Assembly (NCBI GenBank): GCA_937859105.1
Contig: CALMAD010000049.1
Span: 1 to 12,225 of the forward strand
Direction: 5' to 3'
DNA length: 12,225 nt
DNA from: an uncultured Propionibacteriaceae bacterium
GTDB lineage: Bacteria > Actinomycetota > Actinomycetes > Propionibacteriales > Propionibacteriaceae
A model generated the notes under the pieces. That model worked only from the letters and a program-made list of their open reading frames with translations. It was not told the DNA's origin and searched no databases. Both the position numbers and the translations under genes were made by a program. Below, piece after piece: positions 1 through 9,490 of this stretch (positions are counted from its first letter, which is position 1; each line of letters begins with the position of its first letter).

Positions 1-423
1 CGGCCGCGAGCCGGCCGCGAGCACGAACTGGTCGGCCGTGATCGTCTCCTCGCCGACACGCAGCGTCTTCTCGCCGACGAACTCCGCGGTCTCGCGGAAC
101 AGCGTCACGTTGGACGCCTGCTCGCGCCACCGCTCGCCCGCCTGCGAGATGCCGTCCGTGCGGCCGAAGACCCGGTCGCGCAGCCCGGGCCAGTCGACGC
201 GCGGCGGGTCGACGGCGACGTTGACGCGGGCGCCCAGCTCGGGCGTCCGGCAGACGTCGGCCGGGAGCGCGAGCATCTTCGTGGGGATGCAGCCGGCGTT
301 CAGGCAGGTCCCGCCGAACCAGCGGCCGTCGTCGACCAGCGCGATCGTCTGGTCGTCGAGGCGCTCGTCGATCAGGGAATTACCCGAACCGGAGCCGATG
401 ATGCACAGATCAAAATGCTGCAT
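1..423 (-). CDS. mtr: Mycothione reductase, N-terminal part (cut by window edge)
   Basis: This is the first 141 codons of a flavoprotein disulfide reductase that would reduce mycothione (oxidised mycothiol) with NADPH in the cytosol. The FAD-binding glycine motif GSGSGN is at residues 10-15. The redox-active disulfide pair GTCLNAGC, C40 and C45, is followed by IPTK at 46-49. A VFGR segment near residue 90 resembles the mycobacterial Mtr sequence as I remember it, and the visible part ends in the LAAGSRP turn that closes the first FAD half. The chosen start is the ATG at 423, which gives the family-like N-terminus MQHFDLCIIG; an in-frame ATG at 432 is also possible. The sequence GAAAG lies about 10 nt before the 423 start. 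The gene sits 36 nt after ccsB on the same strand, so it may be read from the cytochrome c maturation operon. The NADPH-binding and dimerisation domains lie outside the window. A lipoamide or other class I reductase is the alternative, but the SGSGN and VFGR features favour Mtr. Confidence 0.88.
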   Translation of the reverse strand, partial: MQHFDLCIIGSGSGNSLIDERLDDQTIALVDDGRWFGGTCLNAGCIPTKMLALPADVCRTPELGARVNVAVDPPRVDWPGLRDRVFGRTDGISQAGERWREQASNVTLFRETAEFVGEKTLRVGEETITADQFVLAAGSRP

Positions 424-459
424 AAACCGCATTCTTTCACGCGGGGATAGCGGCTCCGC

Positions 460-1371
460 TCAGATCCCCGCGTAGGAATGCAGGCCGCTCACGAGCAGGT
501 TGATGCCGACGAAGTTGAACCAGAAGCTCACCACGCCGACGACCGCCAGCCACGCGGCCGGACGCCCCTGCCACCCGGCGGTGGCGCGCGCGTGCAGGTA
601 GGCCGCGTAGACCACCCACGTGACCAGGGAACACGTCTCCTTCGGGTCCCACCCCCAGTAGCGCCCCCACGCGTACTCGGCCCAGATCGAGCCGGCGGCG
701 ATCGTGAACGTCCACAGCGGGAACGCGAACGCGTGCACGCGGTAAGCGAAGCGATCGAGCGCGCGCGAGTCGGGCACGCGCGCCAGATAACCCCGGACGC
801 CGCCGCGCGCCTCCGCGCGCGTCCGGATCAGGTAGAGGACGGACGCGATCGCGCCCAGGTTGAACATCGCCCCCGACGCACACGCCGCGACGATGTGGAC
901 GACGAACCACACCGAGTGCAGCGCCGGCACCAGCGGGGCGACGTCGACGTAGAAGACCGTCACGGCCAGGCCCTGCCCGATCGTCAGAAGCAGCGTCGTC
1001 GGCAGGCCGAGCCAGCGCTGCCCGCGGCGCATCGCGAGCACGAGCATGGCCGCCGCCGCGAACGCGAGCGACACGGTCACGAACTCGTACATGTTGCCCC
1101 AGGGGGCCCGGCGTCCGGCCACCCCACGGAGCACCACCCCGGCGACGTGGCTGAGCAGCCCCACGCACGTGAGCGCGAGGCCGATGCGCCCGTACTTGTC
1201 GACGCGCAGGCGGTCGGCGCTCTCCCGCGCCGCGTCGGGCTCGTGGCCCCCGGCGTCCAGGTTGCGCGCGCTCGCCCACTCGGCGCTGAACGCCGCGAAC
1301 GCGACCAGGTAGATCACCGCCGAGGTGACCATCGCGAGGAATGAGTAGTAGCCCATGACGTCCGCGGTCAC
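460..1371 (-). CDS. ccsB: Cytochrome c biogenesis protein CcsB (CcsA/ResC-type heme handling)
   Basis: This is a 303-residue multi-pass membrane protein of system II cytochrome c maturation. With ResB it carries heme across the membrane and attaches it to apocytochrome c. The tryptophan-rich heme motif is visible at residues 235-245 (W235, W239, W241, then DPKE). Conserved-type histidines flank it: H152 in ALHSVW, H159, H213, and H298 near the C-terminus. Hydrophobic segments lie near 11-30, 62-82, 95-113, 124-142, 154-181, 214-230, 246-262 and 272-296. The GTG at 1371 is chosen because it overlaps the resB stop by 4 nt (GTGA) and lies 4 nt after AGGAGG; the ATG at 1356 would place that site 19 nt away. 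The length is close to actinobacterial homologues. It is the last gene of the overlapped maturation operon. Confidence 0.95.
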   Translation of the reverse strand: MTADVMGYYSFLAMVTSAVIYLVAFAAFSAEWASARNLDAGGHEPDAARESADRLRVDKYGRIGLALTCVGLLSHVAGVVLRGVAGRRAPWGNMYEFVTVSLAFAAAAMLVLAMRRGQRWLGLPTTLLLTIGQGLAVTVFYVDVAPLVPALHSVWFVVHIVAACASGAMFNLGAIASVLYLIRTRAEARGGVRGYLARVPDSRALDRFAYRVHAFAFPLWTFTIAAGSIWAEYAWGRYWGWDPKETCSLVTWVVYAAYLHARATAGWQGRPAAWLAVVGVVSFWFNFVGINLLVSGLHSYAGI

Positions 1372-2945
1372 GCGTCCTCCTTCTCGGGTTCGTGCTGCGG
1401 GTCCCCCGCGGGTTCGTGCGCGGGTTCGTGCGCGGGTCGCGCGTCGGGCAGGCCCACCGCGGCCGCGAGGGCGGCCACGTCGTCGGCGAGGCCGACGCGG
1501 GCGTCCGCGCGATCGAGGCCGCCGACCTCGGTCCGCTCGCCCACCCGGACGAACAGACGCCGCGGCCGCACGAACAGCGACAGGCACAGGCCGGTCACCG
1601 CGACGACGATCGCCCCGAATGTCAGGGGCAGGCCCGGGGTCGAGGAGACCTGCAGCTTGGTCCAGCGCTTCCAGTCGCGGAACTCGAGCTTCGCGCCGCC
1701 GGGCAGGTCGACGACCTGGCCGGGCTCGAGCCGGAAGTTCACGACGCGCCCGTTCTGCGACAACTGCGTGAGCCCGGCCTTGTCGAGGGAGTACACGCTC
1801 TCCGGACGCCCCGTCTCCTGGCGCGGCGCCCCCGACCAGGCGTTGCAGAACAGCTGCGGCGCGAAGGCGTCCGGGAAGACGGAGTGCGGGCCGCGCTCGT
1901 CGACGACGGCCGTGGGCAGGAAGAAGCACTCGAACCCGAGCCGCTGGGGGCGGGCGTCCGGGGCCTTGATGGCGCCCTGGGAGGTGAAGTTGCCGTCCTG
2001 CGGCAGGAAGACGACCGGGCCGGAGAACGCGGTCTGGCCGGAGGCGTCCGTCACCGTGACGACCGGGGCGTAGCCGTGCCCGATCAGATGGACCGACGTG
2101 CCGCCGAACGTGAGCGGGTGGTTCACCTCGATCGTGCTGGGGACGGGCGCGCCGGCGCCCTCCGCCGTCCGGACGTGGGCCGTGAACTGCCGCGCCGCCC
2201 CGCGCTGGGCGCGGCCCAGCTCGAACTTGGCGTCGAACCGGTCGACCCAGATCGTGAAGGGCACGAGCTGGCTCGGATTGAACGCCCCGCCGGCGCTGAA
2301 GTCGTCGTACTGCGACAGGTTGTTGCTGAACGCCTGCCCCTCGACGACGATCACCGAGCCCTTGTAGCCGAACAGGCTGCTCCAGGCGATGCCGGCCAGC
2401 ACGAACACGAGGCTCACATGAAAGAGCAGGTTGCCGAACTCGCGCAGGTAACCGCGCTCGGCGGAAACGGAGTCGTCCTGCCGGCGGACGCGGAACCGCC
2501 GCTTGGTCAGCCAGGACTCCGCGGCGTCCAGGGCCTCGCCGGGCGCCAGGGCGGACGCGCCCGCGACGCTCTCGGGGAGGCGGGAGAGCCGCCGGGGCGT
2601 CCGGGGCGGCGGGGTGCGCAGGGCGCGGACGTACGTGCCGATCCGCGGGACGATGCACCCGACCAGCGAGACGAGCAGCAGCAGGTAGATGCCGGCGAAC
2701 CACCACGACGCGTAGACGTCGAACAGCCCGACCGCGTCGTAGAACCGGCCGAGCGTCGGGTTGTCGCGGATGAAGTCGGTCACGCGCACCGGGTTCACCG
2801 GACGCTGCGGGATCAGCGACCCCGGCAGCGCCGCCAGCGCGAACGCGAACAGCAGGACGAGCGCGGTGCGCATGCTCGTGAGCTGCGTCCAGCAGAAGCG
2901 GAGGAATTCGGCCGCCGACAGCGGCGCGGCGTCGCGGCGCGCCAT
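1368..2945 (-). CDS. resB: Cytochrome c biogenesis protein ResB
   Basis: This is a 525-residue membrane protein, the partner of CcsB in the system II heme-handling and apocytochrome ligation complex. Predicted membrane segments lie at about residues 26-44, 81-101, 172-192 and 439-459. A large extracytoplasmic domain lies between the third and fourth segments, as is usual for ResB. H176 in the third segment is a plausible heme-associated histidine. The ATG at 2945 shares its A with the TGA of ccdA (TGATG, 1-nt overlap), which suggests translational coupling. The cytoplasmic tail after residue 460 ends in a His-Glu-Pro-rich repeat (about 504-520) that is poorly conserved in character and probably disordered. 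The stop overlaps the ccsB start by 4 nt. Its order in the operon is the same as that of Rv0528 in Mycobacterium. Confidence 0.95.
   Translation of the reverse strand: MARRDAAPLSAAEFLRFCWTQLTSMRTALVLLFAFALAALPGSLIPQRPVNPVRVTDFIRDNPTLGRFYDAVGLFDVYASWWFAGIYLLLLVSLVGCIVPRIGTYVRALRTPPPRTPRRLSRLPESVAGASALAPGEALDAAESWLTKRRFRVRRQDDSVSAERGYLREFGNLLFHVSLVFVLAGIAWSSLFGYKGSVIVVEGQAFSNNLSQYDDFSAGGAFNPSQLVPFTIWVDRFDAKFELGRAQRGAARQFTAHVRTAEGAGAPVPSTIEVNHPLTFGGTSVHLIGHGYAPVVTVTDASGQTAFSGPVVFLPQDGNFTSQGAIKAPDARPQRLGFECFFLPTAVVDERGPHSVFPDAFAPQLFCNAWSGAPRQETGRPESVYSLDKAGLTQLSQNGRVVNFRLEPGQVVDLPGGAKLEFRDWKRWTKLQVSSTPGLPLTFGAIVVAVTGLCLSLFVRPRRLFVRVGERTEVGGLDRADARVGLADDVAALAAAVGLPDARPAHEPAHEPAGDPQHEPEKEDA
1407..1437. 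repeat. 12-bp tandem repeat encoding HEPA units in the ResB tail
   Basis: The unit cgcgggttcgtg occurs twice head to tail (1407-1418 and 1419-1430) and is followed by a partial third copy. A diverged related stretch lies just downstream on the coding strand (about 1384-1402). On the minus strand it encodes Ala-His-Glu-Pro repeats at the ResB C-terminus. Each unit is 12 nt, so copy-number change would keep the frame. Confidence 0.75.
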
Positions 2946-3715
2946 CAGATCGGCAGACCCCAGCCGGACGCCCACGAGCGGGCGTAGGCCATCAGCACGT
3001 CCCACCACCCCGTGACGAGCAGGATGCCGACGGCGATCATCAACGCCCCGCCGACGCGCTGCAGCAGCGGCCCGCGCGCCCGCACCCAGGCGAGCGTGCC
3101 CGACAGCTTCGTGAACGCGAGCCCGAACGCCAGGAAGGGCAGCCCGAGCCCCAGGGCGTACACCAGCGCGAGGATCGCCCCGCGGACGGCCGTCGCCTCG
3201 TTCAGCGCCAGGTTCAGCACCACCGACAGCGCGGGGCCGATGCACGGCGTCCAGCCCAGCCCGAACACGAGCCCGAGCAGCGGCGCGCTCGCCACCCCGA
3301 CGCGGGGAGCGCTGTTGAGCCGCACGGTGCGGCGTCCGAACCTCAGGACGTCGGCGAAGATCAGCCCCAGCACGATCGACAGCCCGCCCACGACCACGTT
3401 GATCACCGACTGGTACGTCTTCAGCAGGCTGCCCAGCCCGCCGAAGAGGGCGCCCGAGCTCACGAACACCACGGCGAAACCGGCCACGAACAGGCTCGTG
3501 CCGGCCACGATGCGGCCGCGGGCCGCCCGCGTCTCCCCCGAGACGATCTGGGACGCCGCCAGCCCGGTCGCGTACGACAGATAGCCCGGGAGCAGCGGCA
3601 GGACGCACGGGCTGAAGAACGACACGAGCCCGGCGAGCAGCGCCACGGGCATCGCGAGCAGCATCGAGCCGCCGACGGCCTCCTGGGCCCAGGCCCCGAT
3701 GTCGAGCGGCGTCAT
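2945..3715 (-). CDS. ccdA: CcdA-type thiol-disulfide electron transporter
   Basis: This is a 256-residue polytopic membrane protein of the CcdA/DsbD transmembrane family. It carries electrons from cytosolic thioredoxin across the membrane to extracytoplasmic thioredoxin-like proteins, here most likely the TlpA-like lipoprotein encoded just upstream. The two redox cysteines sit in their hallmark contexts: SFFSPCVLPLLPGY with C37, and GWTPCIGPAL with C158. About six hydrophobic segments are visible (about 16-36, 70-92, 103-124, 143-170, 178-200 and 220-240). The ATG at 3715 overlaps the preceding TGA by 1 nt (TGATG), and AAGGGGGAG lies immediately before it; an in-frame GTG one codon earlier is possible. 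The length is close to that of mycobacterial Rv0527. Confidence 0.95.
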   Translation of the reverse strand: MTPLDIGAWAQEAVGGSMLLAMPVALLAGLVSFFSPCVLPLLPGYLSYATGLAASQIVSGETRAARGRIVAGTSLFVAGFAVVFVSSGALFGGLGSLLKTYQSVINVVVGGLSIVLGLIFADVLRFGRRTVRLNSAPRVGVASAPLLGLVFGLGWTPCIGPALSVVLNLALNEATAVRGAILALVYALGLGLPFLAFGLAFTKLSGTLAWVRARGPLLQRVGGALMIAVGILLVTGWWDVLMAYARSWASGWGLPI

Positions 3716-4275
3716 CACTCCCCCTTCGCCACGTCGTCCACGAGGCCGACGAGCGTCGCCTCCGTGGTCTCGCCGAGAATACGCGCCGCGACGCGCCCCT
3801 GCGGATCGACCACGATCGTGCTCGGGATCGCCGACGGCGGCAGCTCGCTGCCGAACTTCAGCAGCAACTGGCCTTGTGGATCGAACACGTTCGCGTACGG
3901 GACGCCGAACGCCCGGACGAACGCCTCCGCCGGCGCCTGGTCGAGGTCGCGGGTGTTGATGCCGACGAAGACCGCCTGCTCCTTCGTACGCTCGGACGCC
4001 GCGACGAGCGCCGGCGCCTCCTTGCGGCAGGGCGCGCACCACGAGCCCCACACGTTGTAGACGATCACCTTCCCCCGGTGCCGGGACGCGTCGAACGAGC
4101 CGCCGCCGAGGGTCGGCCCGGCGATCGCCGGGGCGTCCGACCGCTGCGCGACCGGGACGCGGGTGAGGGCCCCATCGCCCGACACGAACCCGCCCTCACC
4201 GGACGGACGCGCCCCGCAGCCGGCCAGCAGCAGGCAGGCGGCGAGCAGTGACGGGACGAGGCGACGCACGCTCAC
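3715..4275 (-). CDS. TlpA/ResA-like thioredoxin-fold lipoprotein
   Basis: This is a 186-residue secreted, lipid-anchored thiol-disulfide oxidoreductase. Its likely role is to keep the heme-binding cysteines of apocytochrome c reduced, using electrons from CcdA. A short signal peptide ends in a lipobox, LLAGC, with the lipidated cysteine at residue 20. The thioredoxin active site is WCAPC (C80, C83) within NVWGSWCAPCRKEAP, and the cis-proline loop AIPST follows later. The GTG at 4275 overlaps the upstream TGA by 4 nt (GTGA). A second GTG at 4269 sits 7 nt after GGGGA and is an equally good start; it would shorten the protein by two residues. The protein corresponds in position to Rv0526. Other periplasmic thioredoxin roles are possible, but the operon context favours ResA-like function. 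Confidence 0.92.
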   Translation of the reverse strand: MSVRRLVPSLLAACLLLAGCGARPSGEGGFVSGDGALTRVPVAQRSDAPAIAGPTLGGGSFDASRHRGKVIVYNVWGSWCAPCRKEAPALVAASERTKEQAVFVGINTRDLDQAPAEAFVRAFGVPYANVFDPQGQLLLKFGSELPPSAIPSTIVVDPQGRVAARILGETTEATLVGLVDDVAKGE

Positions 4276-4919
4276 ATCCCCGGACGGAACATCTTCTTCT
4301 TCGGCGGGTACAGCGACGCCGCCGGCTCGGCATAGTCGACCCGGACGATGTGGTCGCCGTGGAAGGTGAACGACGTCACGGACGCCAGCCGGCACTCACG
4401 CGTCGCCGGGTTGTGCTGCAGGCGGCGGCCCTCGGTGGCCAGACGAGCCATGTAGATCGGCAACTGATGGCTGACGACGACGGCCTGGCCGCCCGGCGTG
4501 GCCGCCGCCGCGTCCCTGATCGCCGCGAGCATGCGGTCGCGGATCGTCGTGTAGGGCTCGCCCCAGCTCGGCCGCAGCGGGTTCCACAGGTGCCGCAGGT
4601 TCTTCGGCAGCAGCAGCCGCTGGTTGTAGCGGCCGAAGCTCTGCCCCTCGAGCGCGTTCGCGGCCTCGATGAGCCGCGGATCGATCGTGATCTCCTGCCC
4701 CGGGAAGTTCGCCGCGATCGGGGCCATCGTCTCGCGCGCCCGCTCCAGCGGAGAGCAGCGCAGGTGCGTCACCGGGACGTCGGCGAAGTACTCGCCCAGC
4801 TTGTCGGCCATGCGAAACCCCAGCTCGGAGAGGTGGTAGCCCGGGGATCGCCCGTAGAGGACGTGGTCGGGGTTCTCGACCTGACCGTGTCGGCAGACAT
4901 GCACGACGGTGGGCTGCAT
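4272..4919 (-). CDS. Histidine phosphatase family protein (phosphoglycerate mutase-like)
   Basis: This is a 215-residue protein of the histidine phosphatase superfamily. The catalytic motif RHG is at residues 10-12 with phospho-acceptor H11. SPLERARET (about 56-64) supplies the second arginine, IEAANALEG (about 84-92) carries the acid region, and VVVSHQLP gives the second histidine, H151. The usual LRHGET form is VCRHGQV here. The ATG at 4919 is preceded by AAGGAG with a 4-nt gap, the clearest ribosome site in this operon, and a TACAGT box lies further upstream, so this looks like the first gene. The stop overlaps the next start by 4 nt. The homologue in Mycobacterium (Rv0525) has the same neighbours, but its substrate is not known to me. 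There is no membrane segment, so it is cytosolic. Confidence 0.9.
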   Translation of the reverse strand: MQPTVVHVCRHGQVENPDHVLYGRSPGYHLSELGFRMADKLGEYFADVPVTHLRCSPLERARETMAPIAANFPGQEITIDPRLIEAANALEGQSFGRYNQRLLLPKNLRHLWNPLRPSWGEPYTTIRDRMLAAIRDAAAATPGGQAVVVSHQLPIYMARLATEGRRLQHNPATRECRLASVTSFTFHGDHIVRVDYAEPAASLYPPKKKMFRPGM

Positions 4920-4923
4920 GGTT

Positions 4924-4929
4924 CTCCTT
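4924..4929 (-). promoter_or_regulatory. Shine-Dalgarno site of the histidine phosphatase gene
   Basis: AAGGAG on the minus strand is 4 nt before the ATG at 4919. It is one of the strongest ribosome sites in the window and fixes that start. Confidence 0.8.
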
Positions 4930-4958
4930 GGGGACGGTCGAGGCGCGTGATCGCCCCT

Positions 4959-4964
4959 ACTGTA
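4959..4964 (-). promoter_or_regulatory. Candidate -10 box of the cytochrome c maturation operon
   Basis: TACAGT on the minus strand fits the TANNNT -10 consensus of primary sigma factors. Transcription would start near 4952 and give a leader of about 33 nt that contains the AAGGAG site. I see no convincing -35 box. The 91-bp gap between the glutaredoxin-like gene and the histidine phosphatase gene is otherwise featureless. Confidence 0.5.
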
Positions 4965-5010
4965 CGTGACGGCCGCGGCCCGGGCGCACCTGGCACGGCG
5001 AGCATGGACG

Positions 5011-5256
5011 CTACCCGGCGAGCGCGGCGCGCAGGGCGTCCGCGTCCACGAACCACAAGGACAGCTGCTCCCCGTCGACAAACGTCACCGGGACGTGATC
5101 GGTGTAGCGAGCGCGAAGAGACGCATCGCCATCGACGTCAACGGCCTGCCAGGACGCCTCCGCGTCCCGGCAGACCGCGTCGATGATGCGCAGCGCCTCC
5201 TCGCACAGGTGGCACCCGTCGCGCACGAGCACGACGACGCGCGGCTCAGCGCTCAC
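5011..5256 (-). CDS. Glutaredoxin-like small thiol-disulfide protein
   Basis: This is an 81-residue thioredoxin-fold protein. The CXXC active site is CHLC (C15, C18) right after the first beta strand, in VVLVRDGCHLCEEA. The HVPVTFVDGE segment at about residues 54-63 carries the cis-proline and matches the glutaredoxin/DUF836 pattern. It probably acts in cytosolic thiol exchange; its partner (mycothiol, thioredoxin reductase or other) cannot be told from sequence. The GTG at 5256 is the only reasonable start before the first strand; its ribosome site is weak (GGGGCG about 9 nt upstream). It starts 17 nt after the bS22 gene, so the two are probably co-transcribed. Confidence 0.88.
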   Translation of the reverse strand: MSAEPRVVVLVRDGCHLCEEALRIIDAVCRDAEASWQAVDVDGDASLRARYTDHVPVTFVDGEQLSLWFVDADALRAALAG

Positions 5257-5273
5257 GACGGGTGCGCCCCGGC

Positions 5274-5375
5274 CTACTTGCCGGCGCGGCGGCGCTGAAT
5301 ACGCGTCTTCTTCAGCAGCTTGCGGTGCTTCTTCTTCGCCATCCGCTTGCGACGCTTCTTGATGACCGAACCCAC
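5274..5375 (-). CDS. Small ribosomal subunit protein bS22 (AURKAIP1/COX24 domain protein)
   Basis: This short reading frame of 33 codons plus stop encodes a very basic peptide that begins [17 protein letters not shown] and ends RIQRRRAGK. As far as I can judge from memory, it is nearly identical to the actinobacterial protein annotated as AURKAIP1/COX24 domain protein (Rv0500B in Mycobacterium), later identified as ribosomal protein bS22 in the small subunit. The GTG at 5375 is preceded by GAGGGG with a 7-nt gap, a strong site. Codon choice is fully that of a high-GC gene. In Mycobacterium it lies close to proC (Rv0500), and here proC is also near, with adenosine deaminase between them. Ordinary minimum-length filters would miss this gene. 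Confidence 0.95.
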   Translation of the reverse strand: MGSVIKKRRKRMAKKKHRKLLKKTRIQRRRAGK

Positions 5376-5382
5376 GTGTCGA

Positions 5383-5388
5383 CCCCTC
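5383..5388 (-). promoter_or_regulatory. Shine-Dalgarno site of the bS22 gene
   Basis: GAGGGG on the minus strand is 7 nt before the GTG at 5375. It supports translation of this 33-residue frame from a GTG codon. The rest of the 102-bp gap (5376-5477) shows no clear terminator or promoter to me. Confidence 0.7.
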
Positions 5389-5477
5389 TGCCTCCGACCC
5401 GGCGCTCGGATCGGGGATTGCCAATAGTTGTTGTAGATCTTGTCGGGCACCGCGTTGGGCAGCCCAAGAACCAGATC

Positions 5478-6655
5478 TTACCCGGCGTCCGTCGGCGTTG
5501 TCGAAATGCGGGCAGCCCGGACGCCGCCCTCCGGCGGCGCCTGCGGTTCGCTCGGGCCGCCGGCGAGCCAGGCGTCCACCTCGGCGTCCCAGCGGCGCTT
5601 GTCGTCGTCTCCGGCCGTGGACGCCGCGAAGCTCGCCTTCGCGAGCCCGGCCAGCTCGGCGTCCGAGAAGCCGTGGACGTCCCGCGCGACGCGGTACTGG
5701 TCGGTCAGCCGCGACAGGAACAGCAGCGGATCGTCGGCCGACAGCGCGATGCGGACGCCGGCGTCCACGAGCGGCCGCAGCGGCACGTTCGCCTGCTCGG
5801 CGAACACGCCCATGTTCACGTTCGACGTCGGGCAGAGCTCCAGGGCGATGCCGCGCCGGACGATCTCGGCGACCAGCGCCGGGTCCTCCGACGCCCGGAC
5901 GCCGTGCCCCAGCCGCACCGGGTCGAGGTGCTCGATGACCCGCCGGATGTGCGAGGGCCCCAGCAGCTCGCCCCCGTGCGGCACGCTCGCCAGCCCGGCC
6001 CGCTCGGCGAGCCGGAACGCGTGACCCCACTCGGCGGTGTCGCCGGCGCGCTCGTCGTTGCTGAGCCCGAACCCGACGACCTCCCCCGGGCCGTCACCCA
6101 CGTAGCGGGCGGCGAGGCGGGCGAGGGTGCGGGCGTCCAGCGGGTGCCGGCGCCGGGACGCCGCGACGATCAGCGCGACGCTCACCCCGGTCGCCTCGGA
6201 CGCCTGCCGCGCCTCGTCGATCGCGATGTCCAGGGCGCGGGAGAGCCCGCCGACGTAGGGCGCGTAGCCGGACGGGTCGATCTGCAACTCCAGGCGCCGG
6301 GAGCCCTCGCGGGCGTCGTCCTCGACGGCGCGGCGCATGACGAGCCGCATCGCCTCCTCGGTGCGCACGGCTCGCCGGGCGGTCTCGTACAGGTGCTGGA
6401 AGCGGAACCATCCCCGCTTGTCGGGAGGCAGTTCAAGCGCGATCGTGTCCAGCAGGGAGTCGGGCATGTCGAGGCCCGCGATAGCCGCGACGTCGCGCAG
6501 CGTGTCGACGCTCATCGACCCGGTGAAGTGCAGGTGGAGGTGCGCCTTGGGCAGCAGATCGAGGTCGCGCCGACCTTCTTCGCCGCCGGAACCCCCGGCG
6601 GTGCGCTCGTGCGCGTCCGGCGCCCGGCCGGACGCCGCAGACAGGTTGTCGGGGC

Positions 6656-6659
<4 letters not shown>
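5478..6659 (-). CDS. add: Adenosine deaminase (start uncertain, possibly CTG)
   Basis: This is a metal-dependent deaminase that converts adenosine to inosine in purine salvage. Numbered from the CTG at 6659 (393 residues), the HLH metal motif in KAHLHLHFTGS is at 40-45, HGGE at 228-231 gives the metal histidine and catalytic glutamate, LGHG at 251-254 gives the catalytic histidine, CPTSN is at 277-281, and the aspartate pair in SADDP is D309-D310. All key residues are present. The start is a problem: between the proC stop and the ATG at 6515 there is no ATG, GTG or TTG in any frame, and starting at 6515 would remove the HLH motif. The CTG at 6659 overlaps the proC stop as CTGA, the same geometry as the GTGA junctions elsewhere here. 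Other CTG codons lie at 6644, 6557 and 6554. The first 36 or so residues and the last 25 look disordered. A related aminohydrolase such as adenine deaminase is the main alternative. Confidence 0.88.
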
Positions 6660-9411
<2,752 letters not shown>

Positions 9412-9421
9412 CTAGAGCGGA

Positions 9422-9453
9422 CGTGAAATGGCGCAGAGGGGCCCGATTTCACG
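9422..9453. repeat. Perfect 8-nt inverted repeat in the divergent intergenic region
   Basis: CGTGAAAT at 9422-9429 and ATTTCACG at 9446-9453 are perfect inverted copies, centre to centre 24 bp apart with a 16-bp spacer. It lies in the 128-bp gap between the divergent CPBP and VOC genes. It could be an operator for a dimeric regulator whose half-sites fall about two helix turns apart, or chance. Confidence 0.5.
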
Positions 9454-9461
9454 ACTCACGC

Positions 9462-9490
9462 GTTCATGGTCTTGAATGGCGGTCATGAAC
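9462..9490. repeat. Perfect 7-nt inverted repeat across the VOC start codons
   Basis: GTTCATG at 9462-9468 and CATGAAC at 9484-9490 are perfect inverted copies that bracket both possible ATG starts (9476 and 9485). As DNA it could bind a regulator; as RNA the 15-nt loop would hold the first ATG and the second ATG would be paired in the stem. Confidence 0.45.

Noticed and set aside
436..459. Possible terminator (AGCGG-AG-CCGCT) between ccsB and mtr
   Set aside because: The stem is only 5 bp with a 2-nt loop and no T-run follows on the minus strand, so it is unlikely to stop transcription.
1392..2987. A 531-codon plus-strand frame opposite resB, and a similar one at 5262-7316
   Set aside because: They are antisense to well-supported genes, have low-complexity Arg/Ala/Glu/Gly-rich translations and no domain or ribosome site.
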